Origin: Hyphomicrobiales bacterium
GTDB taxonomy: Bacteria > Pseudomonadota > Alphaproteobacteria > Rhizobiales > Rhizobiaceae
Length of the DNA stretch: 64,000 nt
Direction: 5' to 3'
Assembly (NCBI GenBank): GCA_900471525.1
Contig: UCEZ01000035.1
Span: 62,001 to 126,000 of the forward strand
Of this stretch, positions 18,156 through 26,477 are shown one piece after another. The notes under the pieces are model-generated. The model saw only the letters and a list, made by a program, of their open reading frames with translations, made no database searches and was not told the DNA's origin. Position 1 is the first letter of the stretch; every line of letters starts with the position of its first letter. The position numbers were made by a program, and so were the translations under genes.

Positions 18156-19220
18156 ATGTATCAGAAGCGGGCACTCATCGCCGGCGCCACCGGCATTGTC
18201 GGGCTCAATGTGGCCGAACACCTGCACGACAGCGGCGGGTGGGAGATCACCGGCCTCAGCCGTCGCCCCCCGGCCGGCGCATCCTACATGCGCTCGATCG
18301 CCGTCGACCTTGTCGACCGCGAGGCGGCGCTCAGAACGCTCGGCGAACTCAAGCCAACCCATGTCTGTTATTGCACCTGGACGCTCGGTCGCAACGAGGA
18401 CGAGAACATCCGCCTCAACGGCGGCATGTTGCGCACCTTGCTGGACGGTGTGGCGGCGGCGGGAACCGTCGAGCATGTCGCCGTGGTCACCGGCACCAAA
18501 CACTATCTCGGCCCCTTCGAGGACTACGGCAAGGTCACGCCGGTCACACCCTTCCGCGAAGACGCCCCCCGGCTCGAAAAGAAGAACTTCTACTACGAAC
18601 TGGAAGATGTCGCGATGGACTATGCCGCGCGCCATGGTTTTGGCTGGTCGGTCCACCGCTCGCACACGATCATCGGCTATGCCGTCGGCAATCTCATGAA
18701 CATCGGCGCGACGCTCGCCACCTATGCCTCGATCTGCAAGGCGACCGGCGCGCCCTTCGTCTTCCCCGGCTCGCCGACCGCCTATCGCGGCATCAACGAT
18801 ATCACCGACGCAAGGCTGCTGGCCCGGCATATCGTCTGGGCGTCCACCGAGCCCAACGCGCGCAACGAAGCCTTCAACGCCACCAATGGGGACGTCTTCC
18901 GCTGGGAGCAGCTATGGCAGCGCATCGCCGACTATTTTGGCGTCGAGGCCGTATATCCCGGTGAGTACAATTCCCTGACAGAGCGAATGAGCGGTCTCGG
19001 GGGCCAGTGGGATGCACTCGTTGCCGAGCACGGATTGCAGCCGAACCAACTCGACCGGCTGGCCTCCCCATGGCACACTGATCTCGATCTTGGCCGCCCG
19101 ATGGAGTGCCTGCACTCCAGGGCCAAGAGCCGCGCACTCGGTTTCTCCGATTTCCAGGACACCGAACAGTCCTTCATCGACGTCTTCGACCGGCTGCGGG
19201 CCGAGCGCATCATTCCCTGA
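18156..19220 (+). CDS. PRISE-type SDR (progesterone 5-beta-reductase/iridoid synthase-like), NAD(P)-dependent enone reductase
   Basis: 354 residues starting MYQKRALIAGATGIVGLNVAEHL, with GGAGGAG nine nt before the ATG. An extended-SDR Rossmann motif (AGATGIVG) is followed by the PRISE signatures VTGTKHYLGPFEDYG (residues ~112-126) and NFYYELEDV (~146-154), where the Lys and Tyr are the family's catalytic residues. PRISE enzymes reduce activated C=C bonds of small enones, often generalists. Bacterial members are little studied. It stands alone and is followed by a strong terminator. Confidence 0.85.
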   Translation: MYQKRALIAGATGIVGLNVAEHLHDSGGWEITGLSRRPPAGASYMRSIAVDLVDREAALRTLGELKPTHVCYCTWTLGRNEDENIRLNGGMLRTLLDGVAAAGTVEHVAVVTGTKHYLGPFEDYGKVTPVTPFREDAPRLEKKNFYYELEDVAMDYAARHGFGWSVHRSHTIIGYAVGNLMNIGATLATYASICKATGAPFVFPGSPTAYRGINDITDARLLARHIVWASTEPNARNEAFNATNGDVFRWEQLWQRIADYFGVEAVYPGEYNSLTERMSGLGGQWDALVAEHGLQPNQLDRLASPWHTDLDLGRPMECLHSRAKSRALGFSDFQDTEQSFIDVFDRLRAERIIP

Positions 19221-19257
19221 GCGAACAAAAGCGCCTCCCTCCCGGAGGAGCAGTCAC

Positions 19258-19295
19258 AAAAGAGCCCGCAGGATCGAAATCCTCCGGGCTCTTTT
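19258..19295. terminator. Bidirectional rho-independent terminator
   Basis: AAAAGAGCCCG (19258-19268) and AGGAT (19270-19274) pair with ATCCT (19279-19283) and CGGGCTCTTTT (19285-19295) around a CGAA tetraloop, with a single C-C mismatch. A-run and T-run on either side make it functional in both directions. It lies between the convergent PRISE gene and nifU-like gene. Confidence 0.93.
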
Positions 19296-19321
19296 GCGTT
19301 CCGAGGTGCTGGTGACCGCCG

Positions 19322-19618
19322 TCAGGCGACGGGATAGGGATGTGCGTGCAGCAGGTTCGCCAATCGCGACAGCGCCCGCGGGCCGGCCTTTACCTGCTCG
19401 CAGCAAACCTCCGAAACACCAGGAACCGCCATGAGATAGCTGCGCACCGGGCCGACGAATGTCATGGCAAGGTTGGGACAGGCGCGGCAGGCGCCCGAGA
19501 GGGCGACATGGACGACGCCCTCCCCGGTGACCGCGGTGATCTCGATGTCGCCGCCATGGCCGAGAACAAGCGGCCGTGCCCGGTCGAGCGCCGCCGAAAG
19601 CGTTTCCGGATCAATCAT
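19322..19618 (-). CDS. NifU-type C-terminal (Fe-S scaffold) domain protein
   Basis: 98 residues. It carries the NifU C-terminal domain: ARPLVLGHGGDIEITAV, then VHVALSGACRACPN with the CxxC pair (Cys ~44 and 47), and the helix FVGPVRSYLMAVPGVSEV. Such domains hold a transient 4Fe-4S cluster. No other iron-sulfur assembly gene is nearby. The start codon overlaps the stop of the amidohydrolase gene, so the two are translationally coupled, which hints that this scaffold serves that pathway. Confidence 0.82.
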   Translation of the reverse strand: MIDPETLSAALDRARPLVLGHGGDIEITAVTGEGVVHVALSGACRACPNLAMTFVGPVRSYLMAVPGVSEVCCEQVKAGPRALSRLANLLHAHPYPVA

Positions 19619-20625
19619 CAGACCAGCCCCAGGTCACGTTTCTTGGCTTCCAGATCGATCCCCATGCCATGGGCGAAGGCCTTGCCGAGGATGTTCTCCT
19701 TCATCGCGCGGGTGATTTCCGGATAGCCGTACTTGTCCTGAAGTTCATCCGGCATGGCGAGGTTGGCCAGCGTGTCGATATAGGTCTGTACATGCGGCCA
19801 GATAAACGCTTCCGATCCGTAGCAGATGCGCTCCGAACCAACGTAGAGCAGCGCTTCGCCAAGGCGTTGCAACATCTTGTAGGGCTGCAGGTAGTACTGA
19901 TTGAACCACAGCGGCAGGATCAGGTAGACGTTCTCGAAGCGGCTCGCGATCGAGATGGTCTCGTCCACATAGGGATCGCCCAGATGATGAATACCGAAAT
20001 TCAGCTCCGGGAAATCGGCGGCGGCGTACTGGATATCATTGGGCTTGAAGGCCTCGACTGGGCCGAGTTCCAGCGGGAACCCCTTGTGGAACTGCACCAT
20101 CTTGATGCCGAGTTCCATCGCCTTTTCCCAGAGCGGATAGGCGATGTCCCGGTCGTCGGCGCGCCAGGCGCAGCCGCGCGACTGGTACTGGTAGAACTTG
20201 AAGCTGACGGCGCCAAGTTCGTGCACCTGCCGCTCCATCTCCTTCAGCGCCGGGCCGAGGCCGTGATAGACCGGATCGACGCCGCCGGTGAGCACGATGC
20301 GCGCCGGGTCCTTTTGGGCAAGCGCGTGGCTGAGCTCGACCGGACCGAGGCCGGCGCGCCAGTGGGAGAACAGCGGCACCGAACAGGCGCAGGCCATGTC
20401 CGTGTCGGCCTTGCCGAACAGCATGTCGATGCCCCAGTCGAGGTCCGGGTCGGAAAAGGTTTCCGGCTCGGGCGGCGGCCCGCGGCGTCCGGTCAGGTTG
20501 ATGAAACCGGTCAGCTGTTCGCGCAGAATGCGCACACGCCTGCCATCGCTTCCGTCCTTGATCTGGCCATCGCTGAAATCCTGGCAATGAACCGCCGCAT
20601 CAAAGACAAACATTCCGTCCTTCAT
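19618..20625 (-). CDS. Amidohydrolase-2-family metal-dependent hydrolase
   Basis: 335 residues. A TIM-barrel hydrolase/decarboxylase-type protein: start VFDAAVHCQDF (the usual DxHxH motif is degenerate, D-x-x-x-H-C), GAVSFKFYQYQS, GIKMVQFHKGFPLELG with the central His, LNFGIHHLGDPYVDE with the second His pair, and ERICYGSEAFIWPH in place of the usual terminal Asp motif. The first metal motif is unusual, so metal content and reaction (hydrolase, lactonase or decarboxylase) cannot be fixed. Its Shine-Dalgarno lies in a potential leader structure (20629-20708). Confidence 0.78.
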   Translation of the reverse strand: MKDGMFVFDAAVHCQDFSDGQIKDGSDGRRVRILREQLTGFINLTGRRGPPPEPETFSDPDLDWGIDMLFGKADTDMACACSVPLFSHWRAGLGPVELSHALAQKDPARIVLTGGVDPVYHGLGPALKEMERQVHELGAVSFKFYQYQSRGCAWRADDRDIAYPLWEKAMELGIKMVQFHKGFPLELGPVEAFKPNDIQYAAADFPELNFGIHHLGDPYVDETISIASRFENVYLILPLWFNQYYLQPYKMLQRLGEALLYVGSERICYGSEAFIWPHVQTYIDTLANLAMPDELQDKYGYPEITRAMKENILGKAFAHGMGIDLEAKKRDLGLV

Positions 20626-20628
20626 GAA

Positions 20629-20708
20629 ATCTCTCCCATCGATCCGAAGGCGCGCACGCGCCGTGGCTGGCTTGAAAAGCCAGCCGGATCAATACCATGG
20701 GGAGAGAT
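20629..20708 (-). promoter_or_regulatory. Structured leader that can cover the amidohydrolase ribosome binding site
   Basis: ATCTCTCCCAT (20629-20639) pairs with ATGGGGAGAGAT (20697-20708, one bulge) and GATCCG (20641-20646) with CGGATC (20685-20690). Inside sit two hairpins, 20649-20662 and GCTGGCTT/AAGCCAGC (20666-20684). On the minus strand the outer stem contains GGGAGAG, the Shine-Dalgarno of the gene starting at 20625. The result is a three-way junction with a hidden RBS, the design of many cis-acting RNA switches. No known riboswitch class was recognised. Confidence 0.5.
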
Positions 20709-20712
20709 GAAC

Positions 20713-20737
20713 CAGTCTTCGGAATATCGGAAGACTG
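20713..20737 (-). terminator. Hairpin after the IMPase gene
   Basis: CAGTCTTC (20713-20720) pairs perfectly with GAAGACTG (20730-20737) over a 9-nt loop, 17 nt past the stop of the inositol-monophosphatase gene on the minus strand. No T-run follows, so it may end or process the long operon transcript rather than be a classical terminator. Confidence 0.4.
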
Positions 20738-20753
20738 CCTTCGGGCAAGATGC

Positions 20754-21560
20754 TTAGGCTACACCAAAAAGATCGGAAAGCGTGCCGAACAGGCCGGGTC
20801 CGCTCGCCAGCACAAGGCTACCGGTCGCAACTGGCGTGCCCGCGGTTGGATAGGGCGCGAAGAGACCGCCGGCGGCCTTGATGAGCGCAAGGCCCGCAAC
20901 CGCGTCCCAGGCCCACATGTGGCGTTCGAAATACCCGTCCACCCGGCCTGCCGACACATAGGCCAGCATAAGGGCACCCGCGCCGACCTGGGAGAAACCG
21001 CCGCCGGCCAAGAGGAGGCGCTCCGCATCGGCAGCGAAATCCGCCGGCGGAACGCGGTGGTTATGGCCCAAACCAAGTCTGGTCCGGTCGAGACTGTCGA
21101 TTGCGCTGACCGCAACCGGCACGCCGTTGACGGTGGTCGCAATTCCATCCGCGCCGGCAAAAAATTCGTCGCGCAGGGGATCGTAGATCACACCCAGAAC
21201 CGGCGCGCCCTTCGACCAGAGGCCGATGGAAACGCACCAGTTATGGGCGCCCTTCAGAAAATTCGTGGTGCCGTCGAGCGGGTCGACGCACCAGACGAAT
21301 TCTGCCCCCTCGACCGCCGACGCCCCCGTCTCCTCGCCCAAAAAGCCATCATCCGGGAAGGCCGGCTTTAGAATGGCGGCGATCGCGTCTTCCGCCTCGC
21401 GGTCGGCGTTGGAGACGAAGTCGTTCAACCCCTTCTGCTCGATGGCGAGCCCGTCGCGGCGGCCGTAGTGGGCAAGCAGCAGGCGGCCGGCTTCGCGCGC
21501 GGCGCGTTCGGCGGTGGCCAGACGCGGTTTCAGCTGCTCGGCGGACGAAGTATCGGGCAT
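20754..21560 (-). CDS. Inositol-monophosphatase-family sugar phosphatase
   Basis: 268 residues. The family's metal-binding motifs are all present: LGEETG (Glu ~76), DPLDGTTNF (residues ~92-100) and WAWDAVAGLALIKAAGG near 218. Members dephosphorylate inositol phosphates, histidinol phosphate, fructose-1,6-bisphosphate or PAP. As the last gene of the 13-gene operon it most likely acts on a sugar phosphate of that pathway. It starts 11 nt after rpiR ends. Confidence 0.9.
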   Translation of the reverse strand: MPDTSSAEQLKPRLATAERAAREAGRLLLAHYGRRDGLAIEQKGLNDFVSNADREAEDAIAAILKPAFPDDGFLGEETGASAVEGAEFVWCVDPLDGTTNFLKGAHNWCVSIGLWSKGAPVLGVIYDPLRDEFFAGADGIATTVNGVPVAVSAIDSLDRTRLGLGHNHRVPPADFAADAERLLLAGGGFSQVGAGALMLAYVSAGRVDGYFERHMWAWDAVAGLALIKAAGGLFAPYPTAGTPVATGSLVLASGPGLFGTLSDLFGVA

Positions 21561-21570
21561 CGCGTTTCCT

Positions 21571-22470
21571 TCAGTAGCGGGTCAGGGCGGTCACGTCGGA
21601 GGTGCGTTCCAGCCCCTCGATGGCGCGGCCGAAATTGCGCACCGCGTAAAGCGAGTAGAGCACGTCGATGACCTGCAGCTGGGCGATCTTCGACACCATC
21701 GATTCGTGGTATTCGCCCGGCCCGACGACGCCCGTAACCGTGGGTGTGAAGAGGCAGATATCCGCGTGCCGGATGATCGGAGAGTCGGGGAAGGACGTGA
21801 TCGCGAGCGTCGTCGCGCCCCGCAGCTTCGCCTGCTGGAGGCTATCGACCGTGGAGATGGTGCGTCCGGAATTGGAGACGCCGATCGCCAGAGACTTGGG
21901 GCCGAGCGTCGAGGTGGAAATCTGCCGGATGCCGAGATCGCGGAAGAACAGGCAACGCTTGCCCACCCGCATGAACCGCAGCAGTGCGTTTTCCACGCAG
22001 AGTAGCGAGGCGCCCATCGCATAGAAGCCGAGCACATCCGCCTCCTCGATGGCGGCGACGGCACGCTCCACCTCCCCTTCCGCGAGCCCCGCGCGCGTGT
22101 CGGAGACCGTCATCGCATAGCGGGCGGCCACCTTGGACAGCACCGAGGCAACGTTGTCCTCATCGGTGATGTCCTCATAGACGTGGCGTTCAGAGGGCGG
22201 CTGGGCAGTCGCCGTGCCCTGCGACAACTCCTCGGCGATCAAGATCTTGAACTGCTGGAAACTCAAAACCTCGATTTCCCGCACGAAGCGCGTCACGGTC
22301 GATTCCGACACGTCGCATTGCAGCGCCAGATCCTTGATGGAGATCGATTTTATTTCTTCAGGCGCCTTCAGCACCCTGTCCGCGATCCGGCGGAGTGCGG
22401 GGTTCATGTAGCCCGCTTTCCATCGTATCCTCATCAGGATGGATTGCCTGCCGTCCGTTGAGCTGTCCAT
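21571..22470 (-). CDS. RpiR-family (HTH-SIS) transcriptional regulator
   Basis: 299 residues from the ATG at 22468-22470 with GGAG upstream. N-terminal HTH_6 domain (IKDLALQCDVSESTVTRFVREIEVLSFQQF, residues ~42-71) and C-terminal SIS domain (GFYAMGASLLCVENALLRF; VSNSGRTISTVDSLQQAKLRGATTLAIT), which binds phosphorylated sugars. Its place inside a sugar-catabolic operon and the shared motifs before it and before the first operon gene suggest that it controls the operon and itself, responding to a sugar-phosphate intermediate. Confidence 0.92.
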   Translation of the reverse strand: MDSSTDGRQSILMRIRWKAGYMNPALRRIADRVLKAPEEIKSISIKDLALQCDVSESTVTRFVREIEVLSFQQFKILIAEELSQGTATAQPPSERHVYEDITDEDNVASVLSKVAARYAMTVSDTRAGLAEGEVERAVAAIEEADVLGFYAMGASLLCVENALLRFMRVGKRCLFFRDLGIRQISTSTLGPKSLAIGVSNSGRTISTVDSLQQAKLRGATTLAITSFPDSPIIRHADICLFTPTVTGVVGPGEYHESMVSKIAQLQVIDVLYSLYAVRNFGRAIEGLERTSDVTALTRY

Positions 22471-22492
22471 CGGCCCGTCACTCCGGTTGCGT

Positions 22493-22534
22493 TTGCGCAA
22501 TTCTATAACCGGCAACGAAGAGAAAATGAAATTC
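22493..22534. promoter_or_regulatory. Candidate RpiR operator elements upstream of rpiR
   Basis: TTGCGCAAT (22493-22501) and ATGAAATTC (22526-22534) lie in the 71-nt space between the epimerase stop and the rpiR start. Exactly the same two 9-mers occur in the divergent promoter of the aldolase-headed operon (33231-33252), in the other order. TTGCGCAA is a perfect palindrome. Confidence 0.5.
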
Positions 22535-22541
22535 CTTTTTG

Positions 22542-23420
22542 TTACCAGGCAGTGCACCCGGCGCGCGCGCTTTCCCGCGCCACGCGCAAGACATCATAGG
22601 CCGCCTTCGCCGCCACGAACGAATCCTGCCACGCCTCCCGCCACAGCCGCACACCGCTGACCAGCCCGTCGCCCAACACTCTGGACGAAAAGGCCTCGAC
22701 CGTCAGGTCGCCGCGATAACCTGCCGATTCCAGCGCGCGGCAATAGCCGAGCACATCGAAATGCCCGCCGCCAAGCAGGCCGCGGTTGCTGTCGGCGACA
22801 TGGGCATAGCCGAGCAGGGAGGCATTGCGATGGATCGCAGCCGCGATATCCCCCTCCTCGATATTCATATGAAACGTGTCCATGTGGATGAACAGGTTGG
22901 AGCCGCCCGACGCGCGGATCAGGTCCGCCGCATCGTCCAGCGTATTGACAAGGTAGCTCTCGTAGCGATTGACCGGTTCGAGGCCAAGGCGCACGCCGAG
23001 TTCGCCTGCACGCCGATCGAGACGGGCAAGGCTTGCCGCGACCTGCGTGCGCTGCGCTTTCGTGGCGGGTGCTGAGTAGTTGGCGAAGGCCGCGTAGGTA
23101 ATGCCGGAGACCGCGGGCGCCTCCAGTTCCGCGGCGATTTCCAGGCAGCGGGCAACGCTTGCCTCGCCCCGCGCAGCTATGTCCGGATCGACGGAGGCGA
23201 TATCCGTATCCGGTCCGAGCGCCATGCCGAGGCGAAGCTCAAGCCCCGCCTCCCGCGCTACCCGTTTGGTCAGCGGAACATCGAGGGCGGCCGGATCGAA
23301 CAGCAACACCTCGATCAGCTCGAAGCCGATCTCGGCGGCCGCACGGCAGCTCGCTTCCGCCGCCGCCGGCGACCAATCGTCGGTGAAGACCAGGCTGTGA
23401 ATGCCGAGTTTTCCACTCAT
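22542..23420 (-). CDS. Sugar phosphate isomerase/epimerase-family TIM-barrel protein, ketose-3-epimerase-like
   Basis: 292 residues with GAGGGAGCACGAC before the ATG. The D-tagatose/D-psicose 3-epimerase metal-site pattern is visible: LGLEPVNRYES (catalytic Glu ~150), HMDTFHMNIEE (Asp ~183), YAHVADSNR (His ~210) and LTVEAFS (Glu ~245). These enzymes epimerise C3 of free ketoses using Mn or Co. In this operon it would feed a ketose toward the kinase and aldolase. The exact sugar is unknown. Confidence 0.88.
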   Translation of the reverse strand: MSGKLGIHSLVFTDDWSPAAAEASCRAAAEIGFELIEVLLFDPAALDVPLTKRVAREAGLELRLGMALGPDTDIASVDPDIAARGEASVARCLEIAAELEAPAVSGITYAAFANYSAPATKAQRTQVAASLARLDRRAGELGVRLGLEPVNRYESYLVNTLDDAADLIRASGGSNLFIHMDTFHMNIEEGDIAAAIHRNASLLGYAHVADSNRGLLGGGHFDVLGYCRALESAGYRGDLTVEAFSSRVLGDGLVSGVRLWREAWQDSFVAAKAAYDVLRVARESARAGCTAW

Positions 23421-23431
23421 GTCGTGCTCCC

Positions 23432-24217
23432 TCAGCCGAAGATCGAACGAATGGTGCCGCCGTCGGCACGGTGGCAGACGCCGTTCATCGCGCTGTTCGT
23501 CATCAGCTGCACGACACCGCGCCCGTGCATCACTGGGTCGATCAGCTTCTGCGTGAGGTTGGACGGCTGGACGTCGCGGTAGAAATCGGCGAGCGCCTGT
23601 TCCACCGTCTTGCCCTGCTGTGCGGCAAGATCGGCAAAGTAGGTCTCGACCGATTCCGTCGCGGTGCTACCCGGCATGTAGCTGTTCACCCGAACGTTGG
23701 TGCCGCGCGTCAGTTCGGCAAGCGAGCGGCTGAGGCCGAGCACGGCGGTCTTCGTCGTCGAATAGGGGACCATGTTACCGATCGAGCGGATCGCCGCCTC
23801 CGAGGAGATGAAGACGATGCTGCCGTCGTTGCGTTCCAGCATGTCCTTCAGGACGATGCGCGAGATGCGGATCGCCGTCATCAGGTTGTGCTGGAAATAT
23901 TCCATCCAGCGTTCGTCGCTGACTTCGAAGAAGTCATTGACATCGAAAACGCCGATATTGTTGACGAGGAAGGACACAGGCCCGAGCTTGCCGGCAAAGT
24001 CCGCAAGCCGTGTCGCGCCCTCCGGCTTCATGAGGTCGGCGACGACGCCATGCGCACGCGGGCCGATGGAGGCGCAGGCCTTGTCGAGCTTGGCCTGGTC
24101 GCGGCCGTTGATGACGACGACCGCGCCCTCGTCATGGAAGGTCTTGGCGATGGCATAGCCGATACCCGTGGCACCGCCGGTCACGATGGCGATCTTGCTG
24201 TTTACTGCGAAATCCAT
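23432..24217 (-). CDS. Short-chain dehydrogenase/reductase
   Basis: 261 residues: TGGATGIGYA (residues ~13-22), catalytic Ser in FISSEA, YSTTK as Tyr/Lys pair. The C-terminal phrase NSAMNGVCHRADGGTIRSIF is close to the SDR at 15077 (paralogues on different operons). It ends 12 nt before the epimerase start. Probably oxidises a sugar or polyol at a secondary hydroxyl. Confidence 0.9.
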   Translation of the reverse strand: MDFAVNSKIAIVTGGATGIGYAIAKTFHDEGAVVVINGRDQAKLDKACASIGPRAHGVVADLMKPEGATRLADFAGKLGPVSFLVNNIGVFDVNDFFEVSDERWMEYFQHNLMTAIRISRIVLKDMLERNDGSIVFISSEAAIRSIGNMVPYSTTKTAVLGLSRSLAELTRGTNVRVNSYMPGSTATESVETYFADLAAQQGKTVEQALADFYRDVQPSNLTQKLIDPVMHGRGVVQLMTNSAMNGVCHRADGGTIRSIFG

Positions 24218-24221
24218 GGTC

Positions 24222-25544
24222 CTATTTCCTCTCCCTGTTAATCGTTCCGTCCGTGCGGGCAAACTGCGCGAGCCTGTCGCAGGCCGTCTTGATCTGGTCG
24301 AAGACGGCTTCGAAGGTCGCGCGCGATTCGCCCCACGGATCGATGATGCTGGTTTCCGCGCCGGGCGCCGAAAAGGCGCCGAGCCGCCCGATCCGCGCCC
24401 TGCCCTTTGCAGGCCGCAATGCATGGATCGCCGCCATGTTGTGGTCGTCCATGCCGAGTATCAAGTCGAATTCCTCGAAGTCTGTCTCTCGAATCTGTCG
24501 TGCTACGAGCGTGTCGAGCCGGATGCCCCGAGCCGCCGCCACCGCGATTGTCTCGCCATGCGGCGGCTTGCCGACGTTCCAGTCCATGATGGCGGCGCTG
24601 TCGATCCGGTGTCCCGGCAAGGCGGCGCGCAGGAGGCCATCGGCTGTCGGCGAACGGCAGATATTGCCGCGGCAGACAACCAGCACAGACAGAGGCGGAC
24701 GGCCGACCGGAGCGACCCGATACGCCATGCCCACCTCGGCAATGCGCACATCCGCCTGCCGCGCAAGGGCGGAAAGACGCCGCGCGCCGTCGATGGGATC
24801 GAGCGTGTTGAAATCGAAAAGGCCGAAATGGTGGCCGAGCATGGCGCTTGCACCGATCGCGTCGGCAAGGGCCACCGCCTCCTCGAGCGTCAGGTTGCCG
24901 GGCACGCCGTTTTTCGCGCGCTCCGCGTCGCGGCCGTTGACCGGCAGCAGGGCAAGATCGACGCGAAACGGCATCAGCCATTCTGCCAGCCCGGGAAACG
25001 GGATCGTGTCGCCGGAATGCCAGAGCGTCACACCGCCGCCGGTGAGCACGTAACCGAGAAACAGGTAGCCGTCCTCGCTCCTGCGCAGGTCTTCGTGCGC
25101 CGCGGGGGTTGCGGTCACCAGGACGCCACCGAGATCGACGGCTTCACCGGCATCGATCAGCACCAGCCGGTCCTCCGGTACCCCGCGTTCGATCGCGCGC
25201 GCCCTTTCCGCCCGAGGCGCCAGCACGCGGGCGGCGGGATTGGCGGCCAGAAGATCCGGGATCGTGCCGGGGTCCATGTGGTCCGTATGGCCGTGGGTGC
25301 AGAGCAGCCAGTCGATATCGGTCAGCGCGCCGGGCGTGATGACTGGCGGCGCCATGCGTGTGTGCGGGAAACGTGTGCCGCGATATTTTTCCGCAAGAAA
25401 ATCCGAAAGATAGGCATCAATGACGATGCGCAATCCCCCTTGAGAGATCAGGAAACCCGCCTGCCCGAGCCAGGCCAACGTTGCGCCATCGCCCGGCTCA
25501 AGCGCGTCCACGTTCGCTAGAGGGCGGGTTTCCAGGATCGTCAT
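24222..25544 (-). CDS. Fusion of a UlaG-like metallo-beta-lactamase hydrolase and a low-molecular-weight protein tyrosine phosphatase
   Basis: 440 residues. N-terminal part (~15-270): an MBL-fold hydrolase of the UlaG/YtnP-like class (LAWLGQAGFLI, LLCTHGHTDHMDPG with HxHxDH, LWHSGDTIPFPG, AMLGHHFGLFDFN). C-terminal part (~285-430): a complete LMW-PTP domain with P-loop VVCRGNICRSP (Cys ~288, CX5R) and acid motif IDPWGES. Both sites look intact. The ATG overlaps the stop of the upstream dehydrogenase (ATGA); a GTG 6 nt earlier is possible. A link between a sugar-phosphate lactonase-type and a small phosphatase domain is unusual. Confidence 0.88.
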   Translation of the reverse strand: MTILETRPLANVDALEPGDGATLAWLGQAGFLISQGGLRIVIDAYLSDFLAEKYRGTRFPHTRMAPPVITPGALTDIDWLLCTHGHTDHMDPGTIPDLLAANPAARVLAPRAERARAIERGVPEDRLVLIDAGEAVDLGGVLVTATPAAHEDLRRSEDGYLFLGYVLTGGGVTLWHSGDTIPFPGLAEWLMPFRVDLALLPVNGRDAERAKNGVPGNLTLEEAVALADAIGASAMLGHHFGLFDFNTLDPIDGARRLSALARQADVRIAEVGMAYRVAPVGRPPLSVLVVCRGNICRSPTADGLLRAALPGHRIDSAAIMDWNVGKPPHGETIAVAAARGIRLDTLVARQIRETDFEEFDLILGMDDHNMAAIHALRPAKGRARIGRLGAFSAPGAETSIIDPWGESRATFEAVFDQIKTACDRLAQFARTDGTINRERK

Positions 25545-26464
25545 GGGCACACCAGGTTCTTCAGAAGATTATCGACGGCAACGCTGGTGGCGCGGTCGAC
25601 GCTCTCTTCGGTAAACCCGCCGGCGTGCGGCGTGAGGATGACGCGCTCATGGCTGAGCAGCGCTGAGGCCGAGGGTGGTTCCTGATGGAAGACATCGGTT
25701 GCCAGGGTGGAAACCTGCCCGCTTTCGAGCGCCGCCAGCATCGCGCCGTCATCGATGAGTTCGGCCCGCGCCGTGTTGACCACGATAACGCCCTTGCGCA
25801 TCTGCCCCAGCATCGCCGCGTCGAGAATGGGCTTTTCGCCGGGCGGGCAGTGGAAGCTGACGGCATCCGCGTCGCGGAGCACCTCCCCCAGGCCCGCATA
25901 GCGGAAGCCGGCGCGCACGAACCGCGCATCGGGATACGGATCGTAGCCCACGACCTCCATGCCAAGGCCGAGCGCCATGTCGATCACCTCGCGGCCGATC
26001 GCGCCGCAGCCGACGACGGCGAGCGCCCGGCCCTTCACCTCGCAGCCGATGCGGCGGCGCCATTCTCCCTGGCTGAGATGCTGATGCGACCAGGGAATAT
26101 GGCGCGAAGCAGCAAGCAGCAGACCGATTGCAAGCTCCGCCACGCCGCGAGCGTTCGCCCCAGTCGCCCGCTCCACGGTGATCCCACGGGCCTGCGCCTC
26201 CGGAATGTCGATATTGTCGACGCCCGTGCCGTTGCGGCTGATGACCCTGAGGCCGCTTGCCGCATCAAGCACACGCACGCTGATCGGCTCGACGCCGGCA
26301 AGCCAGCCGACGCAACCGGGAATGCTGCGAAGCAAGTCTTCCTCGGAGGGCATCTTGCCCGGCGCGGGATAGACGATTTCGAACCCCCGCTCCATCAGGC
26401 GTGACAAAACAGGGTGGCCCGAGCCGGAAAGGGAGCGGGGCGTGACGGCGATCTTACCGGTCAT
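25541..26464 (-). CDS. D-isomer-specific 2-hydroxyacid dehydrogenase (phosphoglycerate-dehydrogenase-like)
   Basis: 307 residues. Cofactor motif VVGCGAIGREVIDMALGLG (near 145) and the catalytic triad Arg (NTARAELID), Glu (DVFHQEPP) and His (LTPHAGG). It interconverts a 2-hydroxy acid and a 2-keto acid with NAD(P)H. Overlaps the next gene by 4 nt and follows the isomerase gene by 13 nt. Confidence 0.93.
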   Translation of the reverse strand: MTGKIAVTPRSLSGSGHPVLSRLMERGFEIVYPAPGKMPSEEDLLRSIPGCVGWLAGVEPISVRVLDAASGLRVISRNGTGVDNIDIPEAQARGITVERATGANARGVAELAIGLLLAASRHIPWSHQHLSQGEWRRRIGCEVKGRALAVVGCGAIGREVIDMALGLGMEVVGYDPYPDARFVRAGFRYAGLGEVLRDADAVSFHCPPGEKPILDAAMLGQMRKGVIVVNTARAELIDDGAMLAALESGQVSTLATDVFHQEPPSASALLSHERVILTPHAGGFTEESVDRATSVAVDNLLKNLVCP

Positions 26465-26477
26465 CGGCGTGTCCTGC

